Origin: Enterobacteriaceae bacterium 4M9
GTDB lineage: Bacteria > Pseudomonadota > Gammaproteobacteria > Enterobacterales > Enterobacteriaceae
Reading direction: 5' to 3'
Length of the DNA stretch: 64,000 nucleotides
Assembly: GCA_010092695.1 (NCBI GenBank)
Contig: JAADJJ010000001.1
Span: 1,860,001 to 1,924,000, forward strand
Program-made: the position numbers and the translations under genes
In this document: piece after piece, positions 46,747-53,915 of the stretch
Layout: every line of letters starts with the position of its first letter
Numbering within the stretch: position 1 is the stretch's first letter
Notes under the pieces: generated by a model
What the model saw: only the letters and a program-made list of their open reading frames with translations
Database searches by the model: none
Told to the model about the DNA's origin: nothing

Positions 46747-47802
46747 ATGCAACATACTGATATCGATGACCGCCGCTGGCGGGCCTTAACCCAGCGTGAC
46801 GGCGAGGCAGACGGCGAGTTCGTGTTTGCCGTTGTGACAACCGGCGTTTACTGCCGTCCTTCCTGCCGCGCCCGCCGCCCGCTGCGCCAGAATGTCCGTT
46901 TTTTTGCTGATAAACAGGCCGCAGAGCAGGCCGGGTTTCGCCCCTGCAAGCGCTGCCAGCCTGACAAAGCCAGTCCACATGCCGCACAGCAGGCACGTAT
47001 TGCCGAGGCCTGTCGCCTGCTGGAGGCAAGCGATGCACCCTTAACGCTTGAGGCGCTGGCAAAAAAAGTGGCGATGAGTCCGTACCATTTCCACCGTCTG
47101 TTTAAGGCCACGACCGGCCTGACGCCTAAAGCCTGGCAGCAGGCGAGCCGTGCGGATAAAGTCCGTGATGCCCTGAGCGGCGGAAAAGACGTGACCCGCG
47201 CGCTATTTGATGCGGGCTATGCTTCAGGCAGCGTGTTTTATCAGCAGGCGGATGCGGCGCTGGGCATGACGGCGCGCCAGTTCAGGCAGGGCGGCACCAA
47301 TACGCGCATTCAGTTTGCTCTTGGGCGCTGTCAATTGGGCGAATTTCTGGTGGCGGAAAGCGAGCGCGGCGTGTGCGCCATTTTGCTGGGTGATGATCCG
47401 CAGGCGCTGCTGCACGAGCTGGAAACGAGCTTCCCGCAGGCGCAACTTGAACCCGGCAACAGCGCGTTTGACCAGCGCGTGGCGCAGGTGATTGGCTGGC
47501 TGGAGCGCCCTGAAGGGGAGTTTGCGCTGCCGCTGGACCTGCGCGGTACGGCATTTCAGCGTGAAGTCTGGCAGGCGCTGCGTGCCATTGCGCCCGGTAG
47601 CACGGTCAGCTACCAGGAACTGGCACGTCGTATCGGCAGGCCACGCGCCACGCGTGCCGTGGCGGGAGCCTGTGCTGCCAATCGCCTGGCCGTTGTGGTG
47701 CCATGCCACCGGGTCATTCGCCAGGATGGCGGGCTTTCTGGCTACCGTTGGGGCGTGGAACGAAAACGCGCACTGCTGGAGCGTGAAGCGCAGGAGGAAT
47801 AA
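46747..47802 (+). CDS. ada: Ada, methylated-DNA sensor/activator and O6-methylguanine methyltransferase
   Basis: 351 residues (E. coli 354); ATG chosen with GGAGG 6 bp upstream, although a GTG one codon earlier is possible. N-terminal zinc/methyl-acceptor domain TTGVYCRPSCRAR...FRPCKRCQ with four Cys, AraC-type HTH (LTLEALAKKVAMSPYHFHRLFKATTGLTPKAWQ), and C-terminal methyltransferase with active-site PCHR in VVVPCHRVIRQDGGLSGYRWG. It repairs alkylated DNA and, when methylated, activates ada-alkB. alkB starts 2 bp after the stop. Confidence 0.96.
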   Translation: MQHTDIDDRRWRALTQRDGEADGEFVFAVVTTGVYCRPSCRARRPLRQNVRFFADKQAAEQAGFRPCKRCQPDKASPHAAQQARIAEACRLLEASDAPLTLEALAKKVAMSPYHFHRLFKATTGLTPKAWQQASRADKVRDALSGGKDVTRALFDAGYASGSVFYQQADAALGMTARQFRQGGTNTRIQFALGRCQLGEFLVAESERGVCAILLGDDPQALLHELETSFPQAQLEPGNSAFDQRVAQVIGWLERPEGEFALPLDLRGTAFQREVWQALRAIAPGSTVSYQELARRIGRPRATRAVAGACAANRLAVVVPCHRVIRQDGGLSGYRWGVERKRALLEREAQEE

Positions 47803-47804
47803 CC

Positions 47805-48446
47805 ATGCTTGACCTGTTTGCCGACGCACCGCCGTGGCAGGAGCCGCTGGCGCAAGGGGCGGTGATTCTGCGCCGGTTCGCCGCTCAGGAGGCGCTGCAA
47901 ACACTGGCGCTGATTGATGCCGTGGCGCGCCAGGCACCGTTTCGCCAGATGGCAACGCCGGGTGGTCACCGCATGTCGGTGGCCATGACCAGTTGTGGCG
48001 CACGTGGCTGGGTAACGGATGCACAGGGCTATCGTTACGCGCCGCGTGACCCGCAAAGCCAGCGCCCGTGGCCTGTGATGCCTGATGTGCTGTTACAGAT
48101 GGCGCAACGCGCGGCAGGTGAGGCGGGTTATGCAGATTTTACGCCTGATGCCTGTCTGATTAACCGCTACGTACCGGGTGCGAAAATGTCGCTACATCAG
48201 GACAAAGATGAGCGCAACCTGGGCGCGCCGATTGTCTCCGTCTCGCTGGGGCTACCGGCGCTGTTTTTGTTCGGCGGTCCCACCCGCACCTCTCCCACCC
48301 AACGCTGCCTGCTGGAACACGGTGATGTGGTGGTGTGGGGCGGGCCGTCGCGCCTGTTTTATCACGGTATTTTGCCGCTTAAACCGGGCAACCATCCACT
48401 GACCGGCGAGTGTCGCTATAACCTCACTTTTCGCGATGCAGGCTGA
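47805..48446 (+). CDS. alkB: AlkB, Fe(II)/2-oxoglutarate DNA dioxygenase
   Basis: 213 residues (E. coli 216). Iron ligands His and Asp in SLHQDKDERN and His in FYHGI; 2-oxoglutarate-binding Arg residues in CRYNLTFR. It oxidatively demethylates 1-methyladenine and 3-methylcytosine. Coupled to ada. Confidence 0.96.
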   Translation: MLDLFADAPPWQEPLAQGAVILRRFAAQEALQTLALIDAVARQAPFRQMATPGGHRMSVAMTSCGARGWVTDAQGYRYAPRDPQSQRPWPVMPDVLLQMAQRAAGEAGYADFTPDACLINRYVPGAKMSLHQDKDERNLGAPIVSVSLGLPALFLFGGPTRTSPTQRCLLEHGDVVVWGGPSRLFYHGILPLKPGNHPLTGECRYNLTFRDAG

Positions 48447-48531
48447 AGCAGAATAAAAATAAGAATTATTCTTGCCGTGTTGCGCCAGCCGTTTAAACTG
48501 CTCGCTCTCTTCTGCTGTCCGGGGACCATCC

Positions 48532-50178
48532 GTGAAACTTTTGCTTGTTGTCTGGCGCCAGTATCGCTGGCCTTTCCTGATGGTGATGGCGCTAAGCCTT
48601 GCCAGCGCCGCACTCGGTATTGGCCTGATAGCCTTTATCAACCAGCGCCTGATTGAAACCGCAGATAAAACCCTGACGGTGTTGCCGGAGTTTCTCGCCT
48701 TACTGCTGGTGCTGATGGCGGTGACGTTAGTCTCGCAGCTGGCGCTGACGGTGCTTGGCCACCATTTTGTTTATCGCCTGCGCGGTGAATTCATTAAACG
48801 TATTCTCGACAGCCACGTTGAACGCCTGGAGCAGCTTGGCAGCGCGTCGCTGCTGGCGGGGCTAACCAGCGACGTGCGTGCCATCACGATTGCTTTTGTG
48901 CGCCTGCCGGAGCTGGTCCAGGGGATTATTCTGACGGCGGGCTGTGCGGCTTATCTGGGCTGGCTGTCAGCGCAAATGCTGCTGGTTACCTCGGTGTGGG
49001 TCGCCGTCACCATTTTCGGCGGCTGGCTGCTGGTGTCGCGCGTGTATCGCCATATGGCTACGCTGCGTGAAACAGAAGATAAGCTCTATAACGACTACCA
49101 GACCGTGCTGGAGGGGCGCAGAGAGCTGTCACTTAACCGCGAGCGCGCGCAGGATATCTTCGAGAATATCTATATTCCGGATGCCAAAGCGTTTCGCCAC
49201 CATATTGTTCGAGCCGATACCTTTCACTTAAGTGCGGTGAACTGGTCCAACATAATGATGCTGGGAGCCATCGGGCTGGTGTTCTGGATGGCGAACAGCC
49301 TGGGCTGGGCCGATACCAACGTGGCCGCGACCTTTTCCCTGACGCTCTTGTTCCTGCGCACGCCGCTGCTGTCGGCTGTGGGTGCGCTACCGACGCTGCT
49401 GAGCGCCGAGGTGGCGTTTAACAAGTTAAATCGCTTCCATCTGGCAGACTACCGTGAAAGTTTTGCCCGCCCGCAGGCACCGCGTGACTGGCAGACGCTG
49501 GAACTGCGCGATGTGGTATTTACCTACGATGAAGGCGGTTTTACCGTTGGCCCGCTTAATCTGACTATCCGGCGCGGTGAGCTGGTGTTTCTGATTGGCG
49601 GCAACGGCAGCGGCAAGTCCACGCTGGCGATGTTGCTGACCGGGCTGTATCACCCGGTGTCCGGAGCGTTATACCTTGATGGCAAGGCGGTTTCAGACAG
49701 CGACAGAGATGCCTGGCGCAGCCTGTTCTCGGCGGTGTTTACCGATGTCTGGCTGTTTGACCGCCTCACCGGTCCCGGCGGCAAACCTGCCAACCCGGTG
49801 CTGGTCGCGCAGTGGCTTGAGCGGTTAAAAATGAATAACAAACTCCAGCTTGAAGAGGGCAAAATCCTTAATCTCAAGCTGTCGAAAGGGCAGAAAAAAC
49901 GTGTTGCGTTACTGCTGGCGCTGGCCGAAGAACGTGACGTTATTTTGCTTGATGAATGGGCGGCGGATCAGGACCCGCATTTTCGCCGTGAGTTCTACCA
50001 GGTGCTGTTACCGCTGATACAACAGATGGGCAAAACCGTCTTTGCTATCAGTCACGATGACAGCTATTTCGTGCACGCTGACCGCCTGTTGGAGATGCGC
50101 CAGGGGCAGCTTAGCGAGCTGACGGGCGAAGAGCGCGATCATGCCACTCGCGATGCCGTTGCACGCACGGGCGGTTAA
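48532..50178 (+). CDS. yojI: YojI, ABC-type peptide/siderophore exporter
   Basis: 548 residues (E. coli YojI 547) from a GTG giving KLLLVVWRQYRWPF; the ribosome site is weak (GGGGA). Fused membrane domain (six helices, 1-300) and ATPase: Walker A GGNGSGKST, signature LKLSKGQKKRVALL, Walker B VILLDEWAADQD, and the switch His in AISHDD. YojI exports microcin J25 in E. coli together with TolC. A strong 13-bp hairpin follows. The downstream island encodes microcin-like peptides, but YojI lacks the N-terminal C39 peptidase needed to cut double-glycine leaders. Confidence 0.95.
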   Translation: MKLLLVVWRQYRWPFLMVMALSLASAALGIGLIAFINQRLIETADKTLTVLPEFLALLLVLMAVTLVSQLALTVLGHHFVYRLRGEFIKRILDSHVERLEQLGSASLLAGLTSDVRAITIAFVRLPELVQGIILTAGCAAYLGWLSAQMLLVTSVWVAVTIFGGWLLVSRVYRHMATLRETEDKLYNDYQTVLEGRRELSLNRERAQDIFENIYIPDAKAFRHHIVRADTFHLSAVNWSNIMMLGAIGLVFWMANSLGWADTNVAATFSLTLLFLRTPLLSAVGALPTLLSAEVAFNKLNRFHLADYRESFARPQAPRDWQTLELRDVVFTYDEGGFTVGPLNLTIRRGELVFLIGGNGSGKSTLAMLLTGLYHPVSGALYLDGKAVSDSDRDAWRSLFSAVFTDVWLFDRLTGPGGKPANPVLVAQWLERLKMNNKLQLEEGKILNLKLSKGQKKRVALLLALAEERDVILLDEWAADQDPHFRREFYQVLLPLIQQMGKTVFAISHDDSYFVHADRLLEMRQGQLSELTGEERDHATRDAVARTGG

Positions 50179-50190
50179 CGGGTGGTTAAT

Positions 50191-50221
50191 TGCCTGCGGC
50201 CCTTGAGCAGGGCCGCAGGCA
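50191..50221 (+). terminator. Hairpin after yojI
   Basis: 13-bp perfect stem TGCCTGCGGCCCT / AGGGCCGCAGGCA with a five-base loop, 12 bp after the stop. No T-run follows. Confidence 0.7.
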
Positions 50222-50230
50222 GTAAAGTAC

Positions 50231-50317
50231 TTATCTGCGTTCAGGCAGCTTGTCGCCTGACTCTGGTGCCTCAGACGGGTCGTCTTTTTCTCGCTCCACC
50301 CAATATTTGATATTCAT
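50231..50317 (-). CDS. Possible 28-residue small protein
   Basis: ATG preceded by GAGGG at 5 bp; begins MNIKYWVEREKDD and ends KLPERR. Very charged, no membrane segment, not recognised. It lies convergent to yojI in the 456-bp gap before mgtE. The good ribosome site is the only positive evidence. Confidence 0.3.
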   Translation of the reverse strand: MNIKYWVEREKDDPSEAPESGDKLPERR

Positions 50318-50574
50318 CTCAGCCCTCGCTTATTGTGAGAAAACCACAGTCTTTAAGCGTAGTCGGCCTGTGCGTCAGGGGCTATACGAAGCCGGTGAGC
50401 CTGACGCCAGACATACCTGAGCACAGCCTGATTATTGAGTGACAGAGCGGTATTTTTTCAGACTTAACTCAATTGCGATCAATATTCCCGCGAACGGTAC
50501 GCTTTTTGCGATTAAATCGCGTCAGTATGGCAACTGTTTATTATTATTTACTGGATCTGCCGTTATGCTGTTGT

Positions 50575-50596
50575 CCTTTTCCGCCTGCGGAAAGGG
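50575..50596 (+). promoter_or_regulatory. Hairpin in the mgtE leader
   Basis: 10-bp stem CCTTTTCCGC / GCGGAAAGGG (one G-T pair) with a minimal loop, 37 bp before the mgtE ATG. It could influence translation or transcript read-through. No magnesium riboswitch (M-box) could be recognised by eye. Confidence 0.4.
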
Positions 50597-50633
50597 GAAT
50601 AACCGGTTCCACTTATCCAGGGATGCATTACCC

Positions 50634-52070
50634 ATGTCCGTCATAACTAAATATAACGTTAAGCACCGTGCCGAAGACCGTGCACGGATCCTTTTTCTGC
50701 TGTCTGGCGATAAGGCTGTTACGGCGGCAATTCTGGGGCGCCTGAATGCCGATGAGCTGCATGATATCGAGCATTTGCAGGGGGATATTGATGAAGTGAC
50801 GCTGTTGGTACAGCGCTTACCGCCCCCGGATTTAGCCGATACCCTGGAAGCGTTACCGGCTACCGAGCGCCACGCGTTGTGGCGGCTGGTCCCGGAAGAC
50901 AAACGTGGCAAGGTGCTGATTGAAGCCTCAGAGCACGTGTGGGAAGACCTCATTGAAGAGATGAGCGACCGCGACCTGATGCACACACTCAGCATTCTGG
51001 ACATCGATGAACAGATTTATCTCGCGCAGCACCTGCCGCGCGATCTGATGGGCCGCCTGCTGGCGACGCTGCCTGCCGAAGAGCGCGCGCGCGTGCGCCA
51101 GGTTATGCGTTACGACAAGCACAGCGTGGGCGCCATCATGGAGTTTGAAGTTATTACCGTGCGCTCCGACGTGAGTCTGGCGACGGTGCAGCGCTACCTG
51201 CGCCGGCTGGGCAAAATGCCGGAAAATACCGACAAACTGTTTGTCACCACTCGTGATAAAACGCTTCTGGGCGAACTGGAGCTGACCACTATTCTGCTGC
51301 ACCGCTCGCAGGCGCTGGTGGCCGAGGTTATGGAGAATAACCCGGTTATCTTTACGCCGATGGACAGCGAAGAGCAGGCGGCACTGACCTTTGAACGTGA
51401 TAACCTCGTTAGTGCTGCGGTGGTAGATACCCAGGGCAAGCTGATGGGCCGTCTGACCGTTGCAGAAATCGTTGACGTGGTGATTGAAGAAACCGAAGAC
51501 GACTTACGCCGTATGGGGGGCCTGAGCGCCGAAGAGGATGTGTTCGCACCGGTCTCTAAGGCGGTAAAAGCGCGCTGGGCGTGGCTTGCCATTAACCTTT
51601 GTACTGCGTTCATTGCCTCACGTGTGATTGATGGCTTTGAGCACACCATCTCGCAGCTTGTGGCGCTGGCCTCGTTAATGCCCATTGTCGCGGGTATTGG
51701 CGGTAATACCGGCAACCAGACTATCACCATGATTGTACGTTCGCTTGCGTTGCAGCATATCCAGCCTGGTAACTTCTCGTTTCTGGTTCTGCGCGAAATG
51801 GGGGTGGCGTTGATAAATGGCCTCGTCTGGGGCGGGATTATGGGCGGCGTGACCTGGTTTTTGTATCACGACCTGGCGCTTGGCGCGGTGATGACGCTTG
51901 CCATGATCCTGAACCTGCTGGTGGCTGCGATTATGGGGGTGATTATCCCTATGACCATGTCGCGCCTGGGACGCGACCCGGCAGTGGGGGCTAGCGTGAT
52001 GATTACTGCCATCACTGATACCGGTGGCTTCTTCATCTTCCTTGGCCTTGCTACTATCTTCCTGATGTAA
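50634..52070 (+). CDS. mgtE: Magnesium transporter MgtE
   Basis: 478 residues from MSVITKYNVKHRAEDRARI. An open frame back to 50439 is in frame but non-conserved. Cytoplasmic MgtE_N helical domain (1-150), tandem CBS domains (about 155-280, VAEVMENNPVIFTPMDS), a linking helix, and five membrane helices (about 310-478) with the selectivity-region motif MPIVAGIGGNTGNQT and final DTGGFFIFLGLATIFLM. Mg2+-gated magnesium uptake. E. coli lacks mgtE, so the gene is an addition between yojI and proL. Its natural terminator appears broken by the following island. Confidence 0.93.
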   Translation: MSVITKYNVKHRAEDRARILFLLSGDKAVTAAILGRLNADELHDIEHLQGDIDEVTLLVQRLPPPDLADTLEALPATERHALWRLVPEDKRGKVLIEASEHVWEDLIEEMSDRDLMHTLSILDIDEQIYLAQHLPRDLMGRLLATLPAEERARVRQVMRYDKHSVGAIMEFEVITVRSDVSLATVQRYLRRLGKMPENTDKLFVTTRDKTLLGELELTTILLHRSQALVAEVMENNPVIFTPMDSEEQAALTFERDNLVSAAVVDTQGKLMGRLTVAEIVDVVIEETEDDLRRMGGLSAEEDVFAPVSKAVKARWAWLAINLCTAFIASRVIDGFEHTISQLVALASLMPIVAGIGGNTGNQTITMIVRSLALQHIQPGNFSFLVLREMGVALINGLVWGGIMGGVTWFLYHDLALGAVMTLAMILNLLVAAIMGVIIPMTMSRLGRDPAVGASVMITAITDTGGFFIFLGLATIFLM

Positions 52071-52073
52071 AAA

Positions 52074-52148
52074 AAAGCGGCCTGCGGGCTAAGGTTGTTT
52101 AGTTAAGACCTTCTAAATATTCCGTTCACTTGAGTGGGGACGGAATAT
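52074..52148. other. Island junction: truncated terminator arm and long palindrome
   Basis: After mgtE the sequence AAAGCGGCC-TGC-GGG would be the left arm, loop and start of the right arm of a terminator (expected ...GGGCCGCTTTTTT). It breaks off at ~52090 into AT-rich sequence. At 52117-52148, ATATTCCGT and ACGGAATAT form a 9-bp stem around a partly paired 14-base centre. I infer a recombination junction here. Confidence 0.45.
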
Positions 52149-52193
52149 GAACTTACTCGTTCGCGAGCAGGCAAGAAGTGTTTATCGCGGTAT

Positions 52194-52217
52194 TGCCCCT
52201 AAGCTGGGGCACTTTTT
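52194..52217 (+). terminator. Terminator-like hairpin downstream of mgtE
   Basis: Stem TGCCCC / GGGGCA with a six-base loop followed by CTTTTT. It could serve mgtE in place of the disrupted terminator at 52075. Confidence 0.5.
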
Positions 52218-52305
52218 ATTGCTGTCTTTTAAGCTGAGTTCGGTATCTTAGAAGACGCTGCACCCATATTTTCAGGTTGATACACTTGTAATCAAAGTGA
52301 CGAAT

Positions 52306-52491
52306 CTATTTTTCTGTAACTCGCATTAGTGCTTCTGGCGAGTCATACTTCTTCGGGTAATACGCCTCCATCCTCAGGTAACTAGTAGTCGAGCGCTTCC
52401 TAAGTCCGCGTAATTCGATTAAATATGGGTAAAATACGATGTGGACGGTTTGTCCTGTACTGATATGAGTGGATGAATTCGCGGTTACCAC
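52306..52491 (-). CDS. Unassigned 61-codon ORF downstream of the microcin-like pair
   Basis: GTG start 34 bp after the second peptide gene, on the same strand. Hydrophilic, basic, no membrane helix, no recognisable motif (ends SPEALMRVTEK). There is no ribosome site, and the start lies inside an inverted repeat (52481-52511). It could be a decayed third gene of the unit or chance. Confidence 0.2.
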   Translation of the reverse strand: MVTANSSTHISTGQTVHIVFYPYLIELRGLRKRSTTSYLRMEAYYPKKYDSPEALMRVTEK

Positions 52492-52511
52492 TTTTGGTTA
52501 GGGGTAACCGC
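52481..52511. repeat. 9-bp inverted repeat after the peptide pair
   Basis: GCGGTTACC / GGTAACCGC with a 13-base loop, 14 bp after the second peptide stop. Hairpin in the transcript; no T-run follows on the minus strand. Confidence 0.6.
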
Positions 52512-52524
52512 AATACAGAGAAAG

Positions 52525-52680
52525 TTATTTCTTCTTCATGACTGAATTATATCCAGACTTGAAGCCGTTAATTATCTGATCTGAATGTTCGAAGGCGCTT
52601 TGGGTAAAATACAATGCGACTGGTAGCCAACCTAGACCACCACTCACTTTTTTTAGTTCATTGGCTTTGAGTTCTCTCAT
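52525..52680 (-). CDS. Double-glycine-leader peptide 2 (microcin/class IIb bacteriocin-like)
   Basis: 51 residues. Leader MRELKANELKKVSGG closely follows the class II microcin leader pattern (microcin V: MRTLTLNELDSVSGG), with the cut expected after Gly15. Predicted core 36 residues: hydrophobic start LGWLPVALYF, aromatic and amide-rich middle, a GxxxG motif (GFKSG) and a basic end MKKK. Strong ribosome site AAGGA, 8 bp before the ATG. The TAA of peptide 1 overlaps this site (TAAGGA), so translation should be coupled. No Cys, so no disulfide. No immunity or exporter gene is recognised nearby. Antibacterial activity is inferred from the leader and pairing only; a signalling peptide is an alternative. 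Confidence 0.72.
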   Translation of the reverse strand: MRELKANELKKVSGGLGWLPVALYFTQSAFEHSDQIINGFKSGYNSVMKKK

Positions 52681-52691
52681 GAGAATTTTCC

Positions 52692-52859
52692 TTATTTTGA
52701 TGTTATTGGAGTTATGCGGTAGTAAGGGTTCAATATTACATTACTTGTTGCTTGCCTCATTGCCTGATTTACACCAAATGCATAGCCAACGGCAGTCCAG
52801 AATTTGTCTGCTGAACCACCACTGATTTTTTTGACTTGTTCATTATTGAGTTCTTTCAT
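52692..52859 (-). CDS. Double-glycine-leader peptide 1 (microcin/class IIb bacteriocin-like)
   Basis: 55 residues. Leader MKELNNEQVKKISGG with conserved hydrophobic positions and terminal Gly-Gly; the cut is expected after Gly15. Predicted core 40 residues: begins SADKFWTAVGYAFG with a GxxxG motif (GYAFG), then an amphipathic segment VNQAMRQATSNVI and a polar tail ending PITSK; net charge about +3, no Cys. Ribosome site AAGGA 10 bp before the ATG. First gene of the pair; 11 bp separate its stop from the next ATG. Its sequence differs from peptide 2 outside the leader, as expected of complementary peptides rather than a recent duplication. Confidence 0.72.
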   Translation of the reverse strand: MKELNNEQVKKISGGSADKFWTAVGYAFGVNQAMRQATSNVILNPYYRITPITSK

Positions 52860-52897
52860 TTAATTTTCATCCTTAATTGATAGGAGTTATAGATGCT

Positions 52898-52975
52898 ATG
52901 TCTTTTATGATTGCCAATAATGTTATCTTGCTCTCATTTATAAAGGTTGTAGTAACGATTTTTTTAATAAAATAA
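52898..52975 (+). CDS. Possible 25-residue membrane peptide opposite the microcin-like leader region
   Basis: MSFMIANNVILLSF then a run of Val/Ile/Leu/Phe ending FLIK. It is almost wholly hydrophobic with Lys at both sides, as in type I toxins or tiny membrane proteins. AGGAG lies 11 bp before the ATG. It is antisense to the 5' untranslated region of the peptide pair. In such AT-rich DNA a hydrophobic frame can arise by chance. Confidence 0.25.
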   Translation: MSFMIANNVILLSFIKVVVTIFLIK

Positions 52976-53166
52976 ATTGGTTTTGATGGATTCAAAAACG
53001 ATATATTCTCGGTTTTTTATAAAGATAAAGTTGTCACGTAACGTAAACTGGTTGTTTATTGTGTAATAAAGTGCGACTGACGAACTTGCATCGCTTGGAT
53101 GTTGGCTTTTTTACTCGGGGGAGGGTTGATTATTCTCAATTTGTTAACTCTACCCAGAGTGAAAAT

Positions 53167-53400
53167 ATGAATATATTATTTAGCAAGCTTCCAAAGGAGG
53201 GGAAGGGATATGTAGCATAGGACAGCTGGTATAGTAGTGGCTTTTCAGGAGCCGCGAAGATGTTCAATGGCGGTGTAGCGTTTATACTCATATTGCGAAG
53301 TAATGACGTACTAAAAAGGATTATTTTAAGTTCGGTTATGATACGCCAGGGTAAAAATATATGTTTATATAACGGGGATAAGAATGTTTTTCAAAAGTAA
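53167..53400 (+). pseudogene. Possible decayed small ORF with internal amber stop
   Basis: MNILFSKLPKEGKGYVA, then TAG (53218-53220), then an open frame DSWYSSGFSGAAKMFNGGVAF... to TAA at 53400; 77 codons in all. A downstream in-frame ATG (53260) would allow a 46-residue product. No known family, weak ribosome site. Reported because it spans most of an otherwise empty part of the island. Confidence 0.25.
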
Positions 53401-53548
53401 TTGAGTCAATACTGAAGCAAAATAGACGCCCACAGAAGGCCTAAACAACCAAGCATAAGGGGCTGACGGAAATGCGTTCTACTTCAGGGATAATAAAGCA
53501 TTAGAAGTGAAATCCTCTTCACCATGCCTGCTGATTGCTTCTACAAAT

Positions 53549-53598
53549 TTGACAAAAAATTTTCAATTTAGCATTATCTAAATTTAGGAAGTGCTAAA
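53549..53598 (+). promoter_or_regulatory. ygaVP promoter with overlapping operator palindromes
   Basis: -35 TTGACA (53549-53554), 17-bp spacer, -10 CATTAT (53572-53577). Over and just after the -10 lie TTTAGCA ... TGCTAAA (53567-53573 / 53592-53598) and, centred between them, the palindrome CTAAATTTAG (53578-53587). This is typical of an autoregulated ArsR/SmtB operator. Confidence 0.72.
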
Positions 53599-53608
53599 GT
53601 TTACTGAT

Positions 53609-53914
53609 ATGACCGATCTGAACGTATTACAGGCTCAGGCAGATAAAGCAGCCGCGCTGTTGAAAACGTTGGGCCATCCCCAGCGCCTGATGATTCTGTG
53701 CATGCTCATTGACAGCCCTGGCACAGAGGCGGGAGAACTAAGCAGGCTAAGTGGGCTTAGTGCTTCAGCCACCTCCCAGCATTTGACCCGGATGAAATCT
53801 GAAGGCCTCATCGAAGGGGTACGTCAGGCCAAATATGTCCGCTATTCCATCAAGGATGACGCGATCTTTGTCGTAGTGCAGACGTTGAAGAATATTTATT
53901 GCCCGGGAGAATAA
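53609..53914 (+). CDS. ygaV: YgaV, ArsR/SmtB-type sulfide-responsive repressor
   Basis: 101 residues from MTDLNVLQAQADKAA (E. coli YgaV 99 aa). A GTG six codons earlier (53591) is closer to a ribosome-like AGGAAG, so the exact start is uncertain. Winged-HTH: HPQRLMILCMLIDSPGTEAGELSRLSGLSASATSQHLTRMKSEGLIE. The two Cys, LILC-type Cys31 and the C-terminal NIYCPGE Cys, are conserved with E. coli YgaV, where they sense sulfide/persulfide. It represses its own operon with ygaP. In E. coli the pair lies elsewhere, so it is part of the accessory block here. Confidence 0.88.
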   Translation: MTDLNVLQAQADKAAALLKTLGHPQRLMILCMLIDSPGTEAGELSRLSGLSASATSQHLTRMKSEGLIEGVRQAKYVRYSIKDDAIFVVVQTLKNIYCPGE

Positions 53915-53915
53915 T

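Noticed and set aside
48532..50178. YojI as the dedicated exporter of the microcin-like pair
   Set aside because: YojI exports microcin J25 in E. coli but has no C39 peptidase domain for Gly-Gly leaders, and it is a core gene; proximity alone is not evidence.
52147..52251. 34-codon ORF on + (begins MNLLVREQARSVYRG) after the mgtE junction
   Set aside because: It contains the terminator-like hairpin 52194-52211, no family similarity is visible and the ribosome site is poor.
53135..53290. 51-codon minus-strand ORF (begins MSINATPPLN) in the island
   Set aside because: No ribosome site, and it is antisense to another weak ORF. Considered as an immunity gene but it has no convincing membrane pattern.
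53400..53460. 16-codon hydrophobic minus-strand peptide (MLGCLGLLWAS...)
   Set aside because: Very short and without a ribosome site; probably chance.
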